Assembly (NCBI GenBank): GCA_003176075.1
Contig: PSRN01000186.1
Location: forward strand, 1-11,351
Direction: 5' to 3'
DNA: 11,351 bases
Origin: Bdellovibrio sp.
GTDB taxonomy: Bacteria > Bdellovibrionota > Bdellovibrionia > Bdellovibrionales > Bdellovibrionaceae
The notes beneath the pieces were generated by a model that saw only the letters and a program-made list of their open reading frames with translations, was not told where the DNA came from and made no database searches. The position numbers and the translations under genes are program-made. Below are positions 1 through 6,163 of this stretch, piece after piece (within the stretch, counting starts at the first letter, position 1; the number at the start of each line of letters is the position of its first letter).

Positions 1-1
1 A

Positions 2-94
2 TCTCAAAGTGGCGTAATCTGCGCTGGCAAAGTCGTTGAAGGCGATCGACAAACAATTCACGCAAGATTCAAGAATAAGGATGAAAAAGGATGA
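2..94 (+). CDS. Possible 3' end of an unknown gene, cut by the window edge
   Basis: Of the three plus-strand frames at the left edge, only the second is open for any distance. It encodes about 30 residues beginning SQSGVICAGKVVEGDRQ, rich in Lys, Asp and Glu near the end, and closes with TGA at 92-94. The other two frames stop within about 40 bases. The composition would suit the tail of a real protein, but an open frame this short can occur by chance. I see no family motif. A purine-rich stretch at 77-102 with AGGATGAA repeated at a 10-base period lies across and just past the stop. Confidence 0.3.
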   Translation, partial: SQSGVICAGKVVEGDRQTIHARFKNKDEKG

Positions 95-221
95 ATAAGG
101 AGTAGAAACAAAATTTATGCATCCCACCGACTTCAGTCTGAATTATTAGTATTCTGTCTTATTTTGAGACGCTCTGGCCGTAAAATAGGACTGAGGACTC
201 TCCGATAAGTAGCATGAATAT

Positions 222-860
222 ATGGGCGTAAAGCAAACGGTTGAGGAAGATTCAAGTGATCTCTTTTTGAACCCGCGGCAATACTTCGCCGAAATGGTGG
301 AAGCCGGCCTTTCGCGCAAGCAGCTGCGGCCGCCATCCATGGCGCAGGATTACCTGGTCAATTTGCTTGAGCATTATTTGGATGCCAGAAACTTGTTCGA
401 TGAGGAAGTCACCGAGTCAGGCCAGAGAAAAAATGCGACGTTGGCGGAAATGTATCTTCGGGGTTTGGACCCTTCAGTTCCGGACCGGCTGGAAGTCTTG
501 AAGCGACTGGCGGATCGGACTCTTTATATTAGTGGATTTTTTGGCGATTCCCTCAGTCGAAGCCTGGTCGACATTGATTACTACGCGGGTTTGGGTGGGG
601 CTGCTTATCGGAACCTGGCGGGTTCGGCGCGCCAGAACCAAGTCGGTTCGGTCTACATGTTGTTCGCGGATCGATTCCTGGATTTCGTGGATGTCCTGAC
701 CTACATCAGTCACCACTCTTGCGTGAAAAGCGACGAAGGGATTTTGCGCCTTTATGACCGTTACCTGAAAACGGGCTCCGAGATGGTCCGTGAGCAATTG
801 GTTCAAGCGGGGGTGGTGCCCCTGACGAAGGATCAGCTGAAGTCGTCCAGGCAAGATTAA
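222..860 (+). CDS. Conserved-looking cytoplasmic protein of unknown function (212 aa)
   Basis: The protein has no signal peptide and no clear membrane segment. It looks mostly alpha-helical, with a charged N-terminus and a basic, Ser/Lys-rich tail. The middle holds a distinctive block at about residues 100-130, including LYISGFFGDSLSRSLVDIDY followed by a GGAAYRNLA-like stretch, and this is the part most likely to define the family. It resembles uncharacterised proteins I have a vague memory of from deltaproteobacteria, but I cannot assign a named domain or function. The ATG at 222 has only a weak ribosome-binding site upstream. A competing ATG at 214 is out of frame. The gene ends about 50 bp before what looks like the start of secA, so the ancestral neighbour may have been secA. 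The coding region is certain in practice; the function is unknown. Confidence 0.85.
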   Translation: MGVKQTVEEDSSDLFLNPRQYFAEMVEAGLSRKQLRPPSMAQDYLVNLLEHYLDARNLFDEEVTESGQRKNATLAEMYLRGLDPSVPDRLEVLKRLADRTLYISGFFGDSLSRSLVDIDYYAGLGGAAYRNLAGSARQNQVGSVYMLFADRFLDFVDVLTYISHHSCVKSDEGILRLYDRYLKTGSEMVREQLVQAGVVPLTKDQLKSSRQD

Positions 861-913
861 GGGGCGCGAGATTCCTTAGAGTGCATCTAAGAAGTGGATG
901 ATTTGGCCTCAAA

Positions 914-967
914 ATGATTACCACCATCCTCAACAAAATCTTTGGCTCGAAGCATGACGCAACATAA
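914..967 (+). pseudogene. secA: Apparent 5' remnant of secA (first ~15 codons)
   Basis: An ATG at 914 opens a 17-codon frame reading MITTILNKIFGSKHDAT and then TAA at 965-967. The ILxKIFGSKxD pattern is what bacterial SecA proteins carry at their extreme N-terminus (E. coli SecA begins MLIKLLTKVFGSRNDR). After the Asp, where SecA continues with a basic RxxKRL-like stretch, the resemblance stops at about position 958, and no other frame continues it. No good ribosome-binding site precedes the ATG. A 6-bp hairpin (CTTAGA/TCTAAG, 875-891) without a T-run lies upstream. SecA is essential, so an intact copy should exist elsewhere if this reading is right. The match is short, so chance resemblance cannot be excluded. 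Confidence 0.5.
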
Positions 968-1006
968 AGAAACTACGACTGACAGTCAGCTCTTTGGGAT
1001 CGAAAG

Positions 1007-1606
1007 TCAAAATTTAAAATTCGGGCAATTGTCCCGTCTAAACTCGTTGGTAAACTCACATCCGTTTCCTTCGCATCCTTTTTTCGTTTTGATTCTCTCA
1101 AAGGTCCAACTGATCGATGAACGGCCGGAGCGATCTTTTTCATTTTCAATAAATGAACCGGAGATGCAGGCGTACTTGGTCCCTTTCAGTAAACTGGCTG
1201 CATCTCTGATAAAGCGCTTACAGTCCCCTATGGGCCAGAACCTACGTGCAATATATTCATGCCGAGCACCGTGGACTGATGCTTTCACGATAATCAAACC
1301 CATCAAGCCCTCACGTTCGTCAGGAACGTGGTCGCTATCGCAACCGAACGACACCGTTTTGTTTTCAAAACATTGCCAATACTGATATGGACGAGAACGT
1401 CCGGTGGGGACAAATAGCTCCGGTTTAGCATCACAAGCATTCAACGCGAGATCGTCCATCGTGAGAATTCCATGGTCGTCTCCCAGTATCCCATAGGGAA
1501 ACTTCGATTTTAATTCCGCCAGATGATTGTCGGCCGACCCGAAAGCGAGACTTGAAAACAGGCAAAGGCATAACCAGTATAAACCATTTATTAGTCTTTG
1601 CCGCAT
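1007..1606 (-). CDS. Exported cysteine-rich protein of unknown function (199 aa)
   Basis: The N-terminus is a clear signal peptide: a basic start (MRQRLINGLYW), a hydrophobic core with LCLCLFSSLAF, and likely cleavage after the FGS-A region near residues 23-25. The mature part has eight cysteines, including a C-x3-C pair near the C-terminus (KGCEGNGCEF), which suggests disulfide bonding in the periplasm or outside the cell. I recognise no catalytic motif or named family. The start at 1606 overlaps the end of the upstream minus-strand gene (stop at 1591-1593) by 16 bases, so the two are probably co-transcribed and translationally coupled. Only a weak AGAAG-like ribosome site is present. The gene faces the 222-860 gene tail to tail. 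Confidence 0.75.
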   Translation of the reverse strand: MRQRLINGLYWLCLCLFSSLAFGSADNHLAELKSKFPYGILGDDHGILTMDDLALNACDAKPELFVPTGRSRPYQYWQCFENKTVSFGCDSDHVPDEREGLMGLIIVKASVHGARHEYIARRFWPIGDCKRFIRDAASLLKGTKYACISGSFIENEKDRSGRSSISWTFERIKTKKGCEGNGCEFTNEFRRDNCPNFKF

Positions 1607-1818
1607 TTTTGGAGCTTCTCATAGAAATCGCTAAAAATTCTCTTTATCTTTTCGACTTCCTTTTTGGTCTTAGCGCGCTTTACGCCTTTATATTCCCAAA
1701 TTGTTTCGATCCAGGATGCGGATTTTTTTAAATGAATGGATGCCAGGCGTCTTTTTTCAAAAAGCCATCTGACTCCGGCACAAATGTTTGCTCTGATATC
1801 CCCAAGGGGTGTCTTCAT
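1591..1818 (-). CDS. Small basic protein, possibly the C-terminal remnant of a lytic-transglycosylase-like protein (75 aa)
   Basis: The protein is helical and very basic, with Trp residues, and has no signal peptide. The early segment DIRANICAGVRWLFEKRRLA followed by SWIETIWEYKG recalls the region after the catalytic core of SLT-type lytic transglycosylases, where patterns like NI-x-x-G-x-x-W/Y-L and a later W-x-x-A/T-x-x-x-Y-x-G occur. The catalytic Glu and the GLMQ-type motif of that fold are absent. An in-frame stop at 1837-1839 blocks any longer reading upstream, and the tatB promoter region begins immediately. The gene may therefore be truncated, or may be an independent small protein. 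There is no clear ribosome site before the ATG at 1818. Its last 16 bases overlap the next gene. The family suggestion is an inference from memory. Confidence 0.5.
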   Translation of the reverse strand: MKTPLGDIRANICAGVRWLFEKRRLASIHLKKSASWIETIWEYKGVKRAKTKKEVEKIKRIFSDFYEKLQKCGKD

Positions 1819-1842
1819 GGGCTCGTGACTTTCGTCTTATTT

Positions 1843-1870
1843 TTGACTGACCACTAAAAAGCTCCATGCT
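1843..1870 (+). promoter_or_regulatory. Candidate sigma70-type promoter for tatBC
   Basis: TTGACT at 1843-1848 matches five of six bases of a -35 box. CATGCT at 1865-1870, 16 bases further on, is a poor -10 box that keeps the conserved A2 and T6. Transcription from here would start only a few bases before the tatB ATG at 1883, giving an almost leaderless message. The segment is the short divergent gap between tatB and the minus-strand 75-residue gene, so a promoter is expected in or near it, but this one is only a weak fit. Confidence 0.25.
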
Positions 1871-1882
1871 AGAGTGACGATC

Positions 1883-2278
1883 ATGTTTGGTATAGGACTT
1901 AGCGAAATATTGGTCATTGGGATCATCGCGCTGGTTTTCATTGGCCCGGATCAACTTCCGGCGGTGGCTCGAAGCCTGGCTCGTTTATTAAATGAGCTGA
2001 GACGAAGCTCCGATGAGGTCAAACGGCAATTCCAGCGGACCCTGCATGAACCAACTGATCACAAGCAGCAACAGCAGCCGCAGCAACAACTTCAGCAGCA
2101 GAAGCTACAGCCGCAGCCACCTGCGGTCCAGCAGTCACAGGCGGCGGCCCAGCCAGCGGCTCCCGTTTCCGATGTGAGTTCCAGCGAAAAAGCCGCTCAA
2201 CCAGTGCCCGTGGCGGCTTTGCCGCCCACGCTCGAATCTGAAACTCATAAAGCGAGCGAAGATAAGAAGCATGTCTGA
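1883..2278 (+). CDS. tatB: Sec-independent protein translocase subunit TatB
   Basis: TatB is the single-spanning membrane partner of TatC in the receptor complex that binds twin-arginine signal peptides of folded proteins. From the ATG at 1883 the protein is 131 residues and begins MFGIGLSEILVIGIIALVFI. Glu8 in the membrane segment, the Gly21-Pro22 hinge and the following LP with an amphipathic helix (about 25-50) match TatB rather than TatA. The frame also offers a GTG at 1874, but the 1883 ATG gives the canonical TatB N-terminus and has AGAG eight bases upstream. Residues 60-115 are an unstructured tail rich in Gln, Pro and Ala, encoded by CAG/CAA-rich DNA. The stop overlaps tatC by 8 bases, implying coupled translation. 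No tatA lies in the window. Confidence 0.9.
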   Translation: MFGIGLSEILVIGIIALVFIGPDQLPAVARSLARLLNELRRSSDEVKRQFQRTLHEPTDHKQQQQPQQQLQQQKLQPQPPAVQQSQAAAQPAAPVSDVSSSEKAAQPVPVAALPPTLESETHKASEDKKHV

Positions 2279-3002
2279 ACTCGATTCGATGCCGTTGACG
2301 GAACACTTGCGAGAGCTGCGGACACGAATTATCCGCAGTTTTGGGGGCATCTTATTGGCAACGTTGGTCTGCTACTACTTTTCCGATAAGATTTTTGAAG
2401 TGCTCCGTGAGCCCATCCGCAAGTATCTGCCCACCGGCGGCCTCGTCTTTACGGCACCGGTCGATAAGTTCATGGCCTTTTTGAAAGTCTCTTTCTTTGC
2501 TGGGCTGATCGCCTCTTGTCCATGGTGGCTCTTTCAAATTTGGCAATTTGTCGCCCCAGGGCTGTATGCCAAAGAAAAGAAATACGGACTTATTTTTATA
2601 TCTTCCGGGACCGTTCTATTCATGATCGGAGTCTGTTTTGCGTATTTCCTGGCGGTGCCGGCGGCCTTTGAATTCTTAATGACATTTGGGGGCGACGCCG
2701 ACAAGCCCATGATCACTATTGATCATTACTTGAGTTTTTTGACCACTTTTTTGGTGATGTTCGGGATGGCTTTTGAATTGCCATTAGTCATTGTCATTCT
2801 CGGCATGATGGGGATTGTTTCCCAGGAATTCTTGCGCAGCAAGAGGCGGTATATTATTGTTATTCTTTCGATCGTCTCGGCCATTGTCACTCCGCCGGAC
2901 GTGATCAGTATGACAATTATGCTTGTGCCTCTTTATCTTCTTTTTGAAATTTCAGTATTGATTGTGGGGCGCTTTGAGCGCCAACCTGAGGGAAGCGCCT
3001 AA
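2271..3002 (+). CDS. tatC: Sec-independent protein translocase subunit TatC
   Basis: TatC is the multi-spanning inner-membrane receptor for twin-arginine signal peptides. The 243-residue length is normal. The cytoplasmic N-terminus has HLRELRTR (12-19), with Glu15 and Arg17 at the positions of E. coli TatC signal-binding residues. The first cytoplasmic loop has WQFVAPGLYAKEKK (91-104), with Glu102 matching E. coli Glu103. AFELP (167-171) keeps the conserved membrane Glu, and TPPD (207-210) keeps the conserved Asp. Six hydrophobic segments are visible. The ATG at 2271 sits inside the tatB 3' end (ATGTCTGA), an 8-base overlap that makes the two one operon. A GGCGCT/AGCGCC inverted repeat (2968-2982) near the 3' end has no T-run and is coding. 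Confidence 0.97.
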   Translation: MSELDSMPLTEHLRELRTRIIRSFGGILLATLVCYYFSDKIFEVLREPIRKYLPTGGLVFTAPVDKFMAFLKVSFFAGLIASCPWWLFQIWQFVAPGLYAKEKKYGLIFISSGTVLFMIGVCFAYFLAVPAAFEFLMTFGGDADKPMITIDHYLSFLTTFLVMFGMAFELPLVIVILGMMGIVSQEFLRSKRRYIIVILSIVSAIVTPPDVISMTIMLVPLYLLFEISVLIVGRFERQPEGSA

Positions 3003-3174
3003 TGAGACCAAAAAACAATGCAGTCGGTGAAACTTATCAAAGTGTGTAAGGGTTTCGTTGTTGGCTGAAAGTTCAACGGCTGTGAACCTCTAATTTATCC
3101 TGCAGAGGTCCTTAAGAAACCTCACCGCTAACCGTCTCGCAATTCAGGCAAGATCATTGCATCGCTGTAATCCC

Positions 3175-4575
3175 ATGGGACCTTCTCGACCGTTGATCGC
3201 AATTCTTATAGCTTGCCCGCTTCCGTTTGGCAGCCAAAGTCTTGCGGAGCCACTTGAAGGTGTGAAGAGAGCTGCTGCCGACCTCGTTTGCAAAGCGCAA
3301 GCCGATGCAAATTCCCCCCGGTATGGTTACGGAATTCACGAAGGGTCGTCGGCTTACTCTCATGGCCTGGCGTTACTTAGGGCGGTTCACATGACCTATC
3401 GTGGACGAATCGAAGCTGACAAGAAACTTGCCGACCGTCTGTTGGCATGCGTAAGTCAGGCTGGCACGCACGATGAAAGCTGCCAGCAGGACCTGGATAA
3501 AATTCGCAGAGGTGTGCATGAGGCGCGCATTAATCTTGCGCTTGTGAGCAATCAAATCGGCGATCGGGAGGTGGATTCCAATCTCAATGGCTGGCGAGAC
3601 ATGCTTCGCCTTGACAAACTCGGCAATTATCGACCGCAGAGATTGCAACCTCTAAGTAATGAAGAGCGTAAAGAGGCAACGGAAATATTGGCTAATTACA
3701 TTCAACAAATCAAAGACAAGAGCGACCAGCTCGTGGCCTCGGGCAAATACACGCCTGAGGAAGCAAAGGTCTTTGAAGATTCAGCTTTGCTTTTTGTTCG
3801 ATCTTCAAGGGTTGGATCAAAAGATGAAAAAATGGGTCAGGAAGGCTTGCACCTGAAAGACTTATCTAAACCCAAACTGCCAGCTGGCTCTTATCAATCC
3901 CTTGTGTCTGGAAGTTTGCTTCTTGGACACTTGGGGTTTCCCAGCCCCTCCGATTTGCAAATTCGTGAAGCTTTGGAAGCCATTGGCAGTTATCGAGGTC
4001 AAATCCTTAAGCATCAATCTCGAATCGGCGACAAGCTCAAACGGGGTGTCATCGACGATGATGTACTTTCTCTTTTGGATCATGGTGAGCTCGTTGGCAA
4101 CTACCTTCACAATCACCCTGATGCCTGTGTGCCAGCGCGTGAGCTTCGCAATATCATGGTCAATCGCGGCTATGTGCACACGGCCGAAAATATTCTAATC
4201 GGTCTTGGCGCCTCAGCTCTTGTCATTTGGGCGGCTCCTGCTTGGGCACCCTTGACAGTTGCAGGCCTGGGATTTGGCTTCACGTTGCCGTCTTGGGCGG
4301 ATTTTGATTTCGATTGGAGGTCATTTCGATTTCATAATTTTGCCGGAACGCCCAAGGAAAAATTGCCCAGCCTCGGCCTGGTAGAATCGATTTCAAACTC
4401 AGGGGACGAGCTCGATCGAGCCTCGGCTGATCAAATCATTGCCGCCTATTCGACGGCAATAACTCCCGTGCTCGCTACATCTGCAGGAGGGGTGATGCGA
4501 GCACTTCCGCAGGTCAAGCTCAGTGGCATTGTCGAAAAGGCTTTGGAGTTTAGCAAGCAACTCAAAATACCTTGA
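3175..4575 (+). CDS. Exported or membrane-anchored protein of unknown function (466 aa)
   Basis: From the ATG at 3175 the protein starts with a signal peptide (MGPSRPLIAILIACPLPFG, likely cleaved after SLA before EPLEG). A TTG at 3157 could add six residues but would spoil the compact signal peptide; neither start has a strong ribosome site. The long middle part is hydrophilic and helical with few cysteines. A hydrophobic, Ala/Gly/Trp-rich stretch at about residues 339-371 (from ILIGLGASALVIWAAPAWAP) would form one or two membrane passes or a hairpin. It is followed by a short aromatic Asp/Phe segment (WADFDFDWRSFRF) and a helical tail. I recognise no family. It follows tatC after about 170 bp and is probably transcribed separately. 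The general layout (signal peptide, helical domain, late membrane segment) is similar to that of the next gene. Confidence 0.8.
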   Translation: MGPSRPLIAILIACPLPFGSQSLAEPLEGVKRAAADLVCKAQADANSPRYGYGIHEGSSAYSHGLALLRAVHMTYRGRIEADKKLADRLLACVSQAGTHDESCQQDLDKIRRGVHEARINLALVSNQIGDREVDSNLNGWRDMLRLDKLGNYRPQRLQPLSNEERKEATEILANYIQQIKDKSDQLVASGKYTPEEAKVFEDSALLFVRSSRVGSKDEKMGQEGLHLKDLSKPKLPAGSYQSLVSGSLLLGHLGFPSPSDLQIREALEAIGSYRGQILKHQSRIGDKLKRGVIDDDVLSLLDHGELVGNYLHNHPDACVPARELRNIMVNRGYVHTAENILIGLGASALVIWAAPAWAPLTVAGLGFGFTLPSWADFDFDWRSFRFHNFAGTPKEKLPSLGLVESISNSGDELDRASADQIIAAYSTAITPVLATSAGGVMRALPQVKLSGIVEKALEFSKQLKIP

Positions 4576-4627
4576 TTGAGAAATCAATAGTGGAACTTGT
4601 CCATAGTTTGTGGTTACCAAGCAGCAT

Positions 4628-4662
4628 AAGAAGGCCTTTCTTGATTGATTGATTGTTTTATT
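4628..4662 (+). terminator. Possible weak terminator after the 466-residue gene
   Basis: AAGAAG and TTTCTT (4628-4642) form a 6-bp stem with a GCC loop, including one G-T pair. A T-rich tract made of TTGA units follows. The stem is AU-rich and the T-run is interrupted by G and A, so termination would be inefficient at best. A second AT-only hairpin (TTGATT/AATCAA, 4572-4587) overlaps the stop codon. Confidence 0.25.
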
Positions 4663-4682
4663 GTTTGATTGTTTGATCGATC
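4641..4682. repeat. TTGA/TTGT-type low-complexity tract
   Basis: About 42 bases consist of TTGATTGATTGATTG followed by degenerate TTGTTTGA units and ending in GATCGATCG. It is a slippage-prone tetranucleotide-like tract in the non-coding gap, with no protein-coding role visible. Confidence 0.75.
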
Positions 4683-4866
4683 GTAAGAGCCGCCCGGTGG
4701 CTGGCCATCGGCGGTATTACTTTCCCCCTGTTCTTGTAAAAGTTTCGGAGGAAGAGCCGCGAAAGCCCTAATTTGCAAAAGAATTGCCTAACCAATTGAG
4801 CGACGCTATCTAACGCCCTGGCATTGGCATTGCAAACTTTCACTAAAGGCATGTGTGGGGACGTCC
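4683..4866. other. Non-coding gap between two exported-protein genes; no gene seen
   Basis: With the flanking repeat, this gap is about 300 bases without a supported gene. On the minus strand, 4778-4810 contains a string resembling a tRNA D-arm (GCTCAATTGGTTAGGCA), but no paired acceptor stem and no GGTTCGA-like T-arm accompany it. No convincing promoter pair for the downstream gene was found, although one should lie here. Confidence 0.5.
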
Positions 4867-4872
4867 AGGGAG
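4867..4872 (+). promoter_or_regulatory. Strong ribosome-binding site that sets the start at 4878
   Basis: AGGGAG lies five bases before the ATG at 4878. This argues against the longer in-frame start at 4824, which would also bury the signal peptide behind 18 extra residues. Confidence 0.8.
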
Positions 4873-4877
4873 TAGAT

Positions 4878-5534
4878 ATGAAAATCGTGAAGAGCGCGTT
4901 GATTGTCCTCGTTTCAACGAGTTTAGGGGCGGAGGCTTTGAGTTTTAAATCTAATGACCCTGGTGTTGATATTATTGCGGGAACAATGGGCGGTGTAGCC
5001 GCGGGTCATGGGGTGGCAGCAGTCATGACCGCCCGCGACCTTTCCACGCTAGCTACCGAAGAAGCACAACTCCTAAGGCAAATAGGTGAGTATAATGCGT
5101 GGGCATTTGTCTATGCCAAGAGGTTTAGTGATCAAGGAATAACTGAAGAGATGGCCTTGGCGCTAAAGCCTACCGATCCTTCCATGAGGCAGGGTTGGGA
5201 CTCTGTGATGGGAAAAGCTCAGCCGATGGCAGAAGATTCTTCGCAGGGTGTGGATGTTTGGAGCAAAACCTTCGTGCAAGAAACTGCGCCAGGCGCAACG
5301 GCGGAGATAGCGAGAAAATTGGTGGTCGGTCCGGCAGAGGACGCAAAGGCCAGCTTGGCCCTATTAAGATACCAAATACTTAGGTCAAGCCGTGCAAAGT
5401 CTCTTTATCAAATTGTGGCTATCACGGCTGGTGGTACGACCTTCCTTATGCTTGCAGCCAATCATCAGAGAGAGCTTAAAGAATTTGGTGATGGGGTTAG
5501 GCATCTATTTTCGCCACCAGCTCCCAACGATTAA
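4878..5534 (+). CDS. Exported or membrane-anchored protein of unknown function (218 aa)
   Basis: The chosen start gives a textbook signal peptide, MKIVKSALIVLVSTSLGAEA, with probable cleavage near residue 20. A Gly/Ala-rich hydrophobic stretch follows at about residues 30-52 (DIIAGTMGGVAAGHGVAAVM) and may be a membrane or packing helix. The middle is helical and charged. Another hydrophobic segment at about 178-195 (YQIVAITAGGTTFLMLAAN) lies near the C-terminus, followed by a short basic/acidic tail. There are no cysteines in the mature part and no recognisable catalytic motif. The signal-plus-late-membrane-segment layout resembles that of the preceding gene, so the two may work together at the envelope, but no sequence similarity is obvious. 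It converges on the carboxylase operon with a 65-bp gap. Confidence 0.8.
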   Translation: MKIVKSALIVLVSTSLGAEALSFKSNDPGVDIIAGTMGGVAAGHGVAAVMTARDLSTLATEEAQLLRQIGEYNAWAFVYAKRFSDQGITEEMALALKPTDPSMRQGWDSVMGKAQPMAEDSSQGVDVWSKTFVQETAPGATAEIARKLVVGPAEDAKASLALLRYQILRSSRAKSLYQIVAITAGGTTFLMLAANHQRELKEFGDGVRHLFSPPAPND

Positions 5535-5599
5535 AGTAGCTTTGTTCTAACTGGCTATCAGTCGGACCTTTGTCGCCATCGAAGCGGGTGAAAGGTTTC

Positions 5600-6133
5600 T
5601 TAGCCTTCGACCTCATCGAATTTTACGAGAACGGCGCCGGATTCCACGCTATCGCCCTGTTTAACACAGATTTCCTTAATTCGTAAATCGCGGGGCGAGC
5701 GCATCTCGTTTTCCATTTTCATGGCTTCCATGATGAGAATGGGCTTGTTTGCTTTCACTGATTCGCCCTCCTTTACGAAAATCTCGATGATCTTCCCGGG
5801 CATTCCAGCCCGCAAATCCTTTTCCACACCGAAGGAGCCTCCCCGTTTGAGGGATTCATGAAGAAGCATTTCGTCGTTGAAGATCCTGACGTTGCGAAAA
5901 GAATTGCGGGTGAAAACTTCGTATTCAGTATCTTTGCCGATGACATCAATCAGATAGGATACGCCCTTGAAGAGGAAACTGTAATACGATTCGGTCCGCT
6001 GGTAGTCCTTTTTGCTGATGTCATAGTGTTGCCAATCCGATCCTTCCTTTTGAATCGATATTTTCCAGGTGCCGCGCAGCTCAACGACGTCGACTTTATA
6101 TTTAAGGCCTTTGAGTTCGGCTTCAAAATACAT
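5600..6133 (-). CDS. Biotin carrier protein of acyl-CoA carboxylase, with BT-like N-terminal region (177 aa)
   Basis: This protein carries the biotin that shuttles CO2 between the biotin carboxylase and carboxyltransferase encoded just upstream. The C-terminal ~70 residues are a biotinyl domain: AGMPGKIIEIFVKEGESVK, then EAMKMEN with the biotinylated Lys at residue 139, then the closing QGDSVESGAVLVKFD. Residues 1-100 are beta-strand-rich (MYFEAELKGLKYKVDVVELR and on) and resemble the BT-type domain that links biotin carboxylase to the carrier in propionyl-CoA carboxylase alpha chains. The alpha chain thus appears split in two genes here. The ATG at 6133 has GGAG a few bases upstream; the TTG at 6160 would add nine poor residues. 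It is the last gene of the operon, and no clear terminator follows. Confidence 0.9.
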   Translation of the reverse strand: MYFEAELKGLKYKVDVVELRGTWKISIQKEGSDWQHYDISKKDYQRTESYYSFLFKGVSYLIDVIGKDTEYEVFTRNSFRNVRIFNDEMLLHESLKRGGSFGVEKDLRAGMPGKIIEIFVKEGESVKANKPILIMEAMKMENEMRSPRDLRIKEICVKQGDSVESGAVLVKFDEVEG

Positions 6134-6163
6134 GGAACTCTCCGAACCTTTGACCCTCAAAAC

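Noticed and set aside
164..186. TTGAGA and TAAAAT as a promoter for the 222-860 gene
   Set aside because: The spacing is only 11 bases, too short for a sigma70 promoter.
942..1385. Plus-strand open frame of 147 codons
   Set aside because: It lies opposite the exported cysteine-rich gene, which has a signal peptide and coupled start; this frame has neither.
2019..2350. Minus-strand open frames opposite tatB and tatC
   Set aside because: They are shadows of the CAG-rich tatB tail and the tatC start.
2968..2999. GC-rich inverted repeat GGCGCT/AGCGCC near the tatC end as a terminator
   Set aside because: It lies inside tatC coding sequence with a three-base loop and no T-run follows.
3157..3174. 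TTG start extending the 466-residue protein by six residues
   Set aside because: The ATG at 3175 gives a compact signal peptide; the upstream AGG-like ribosome site for TTG is weak. It is not fully excluded.
4741..4830. tRNA-like string on the minus strand (GCTCAATTGGTTAGGCA) and a 64-residue minus ORF across it
   Set aside because: Only a D-arm-like piece is visible. There is no paired 7-bp acceptor stem, no GGTTCGA-like T-arm and the D-stem itself does not pair well. The ORF has no ribosome site or family features.
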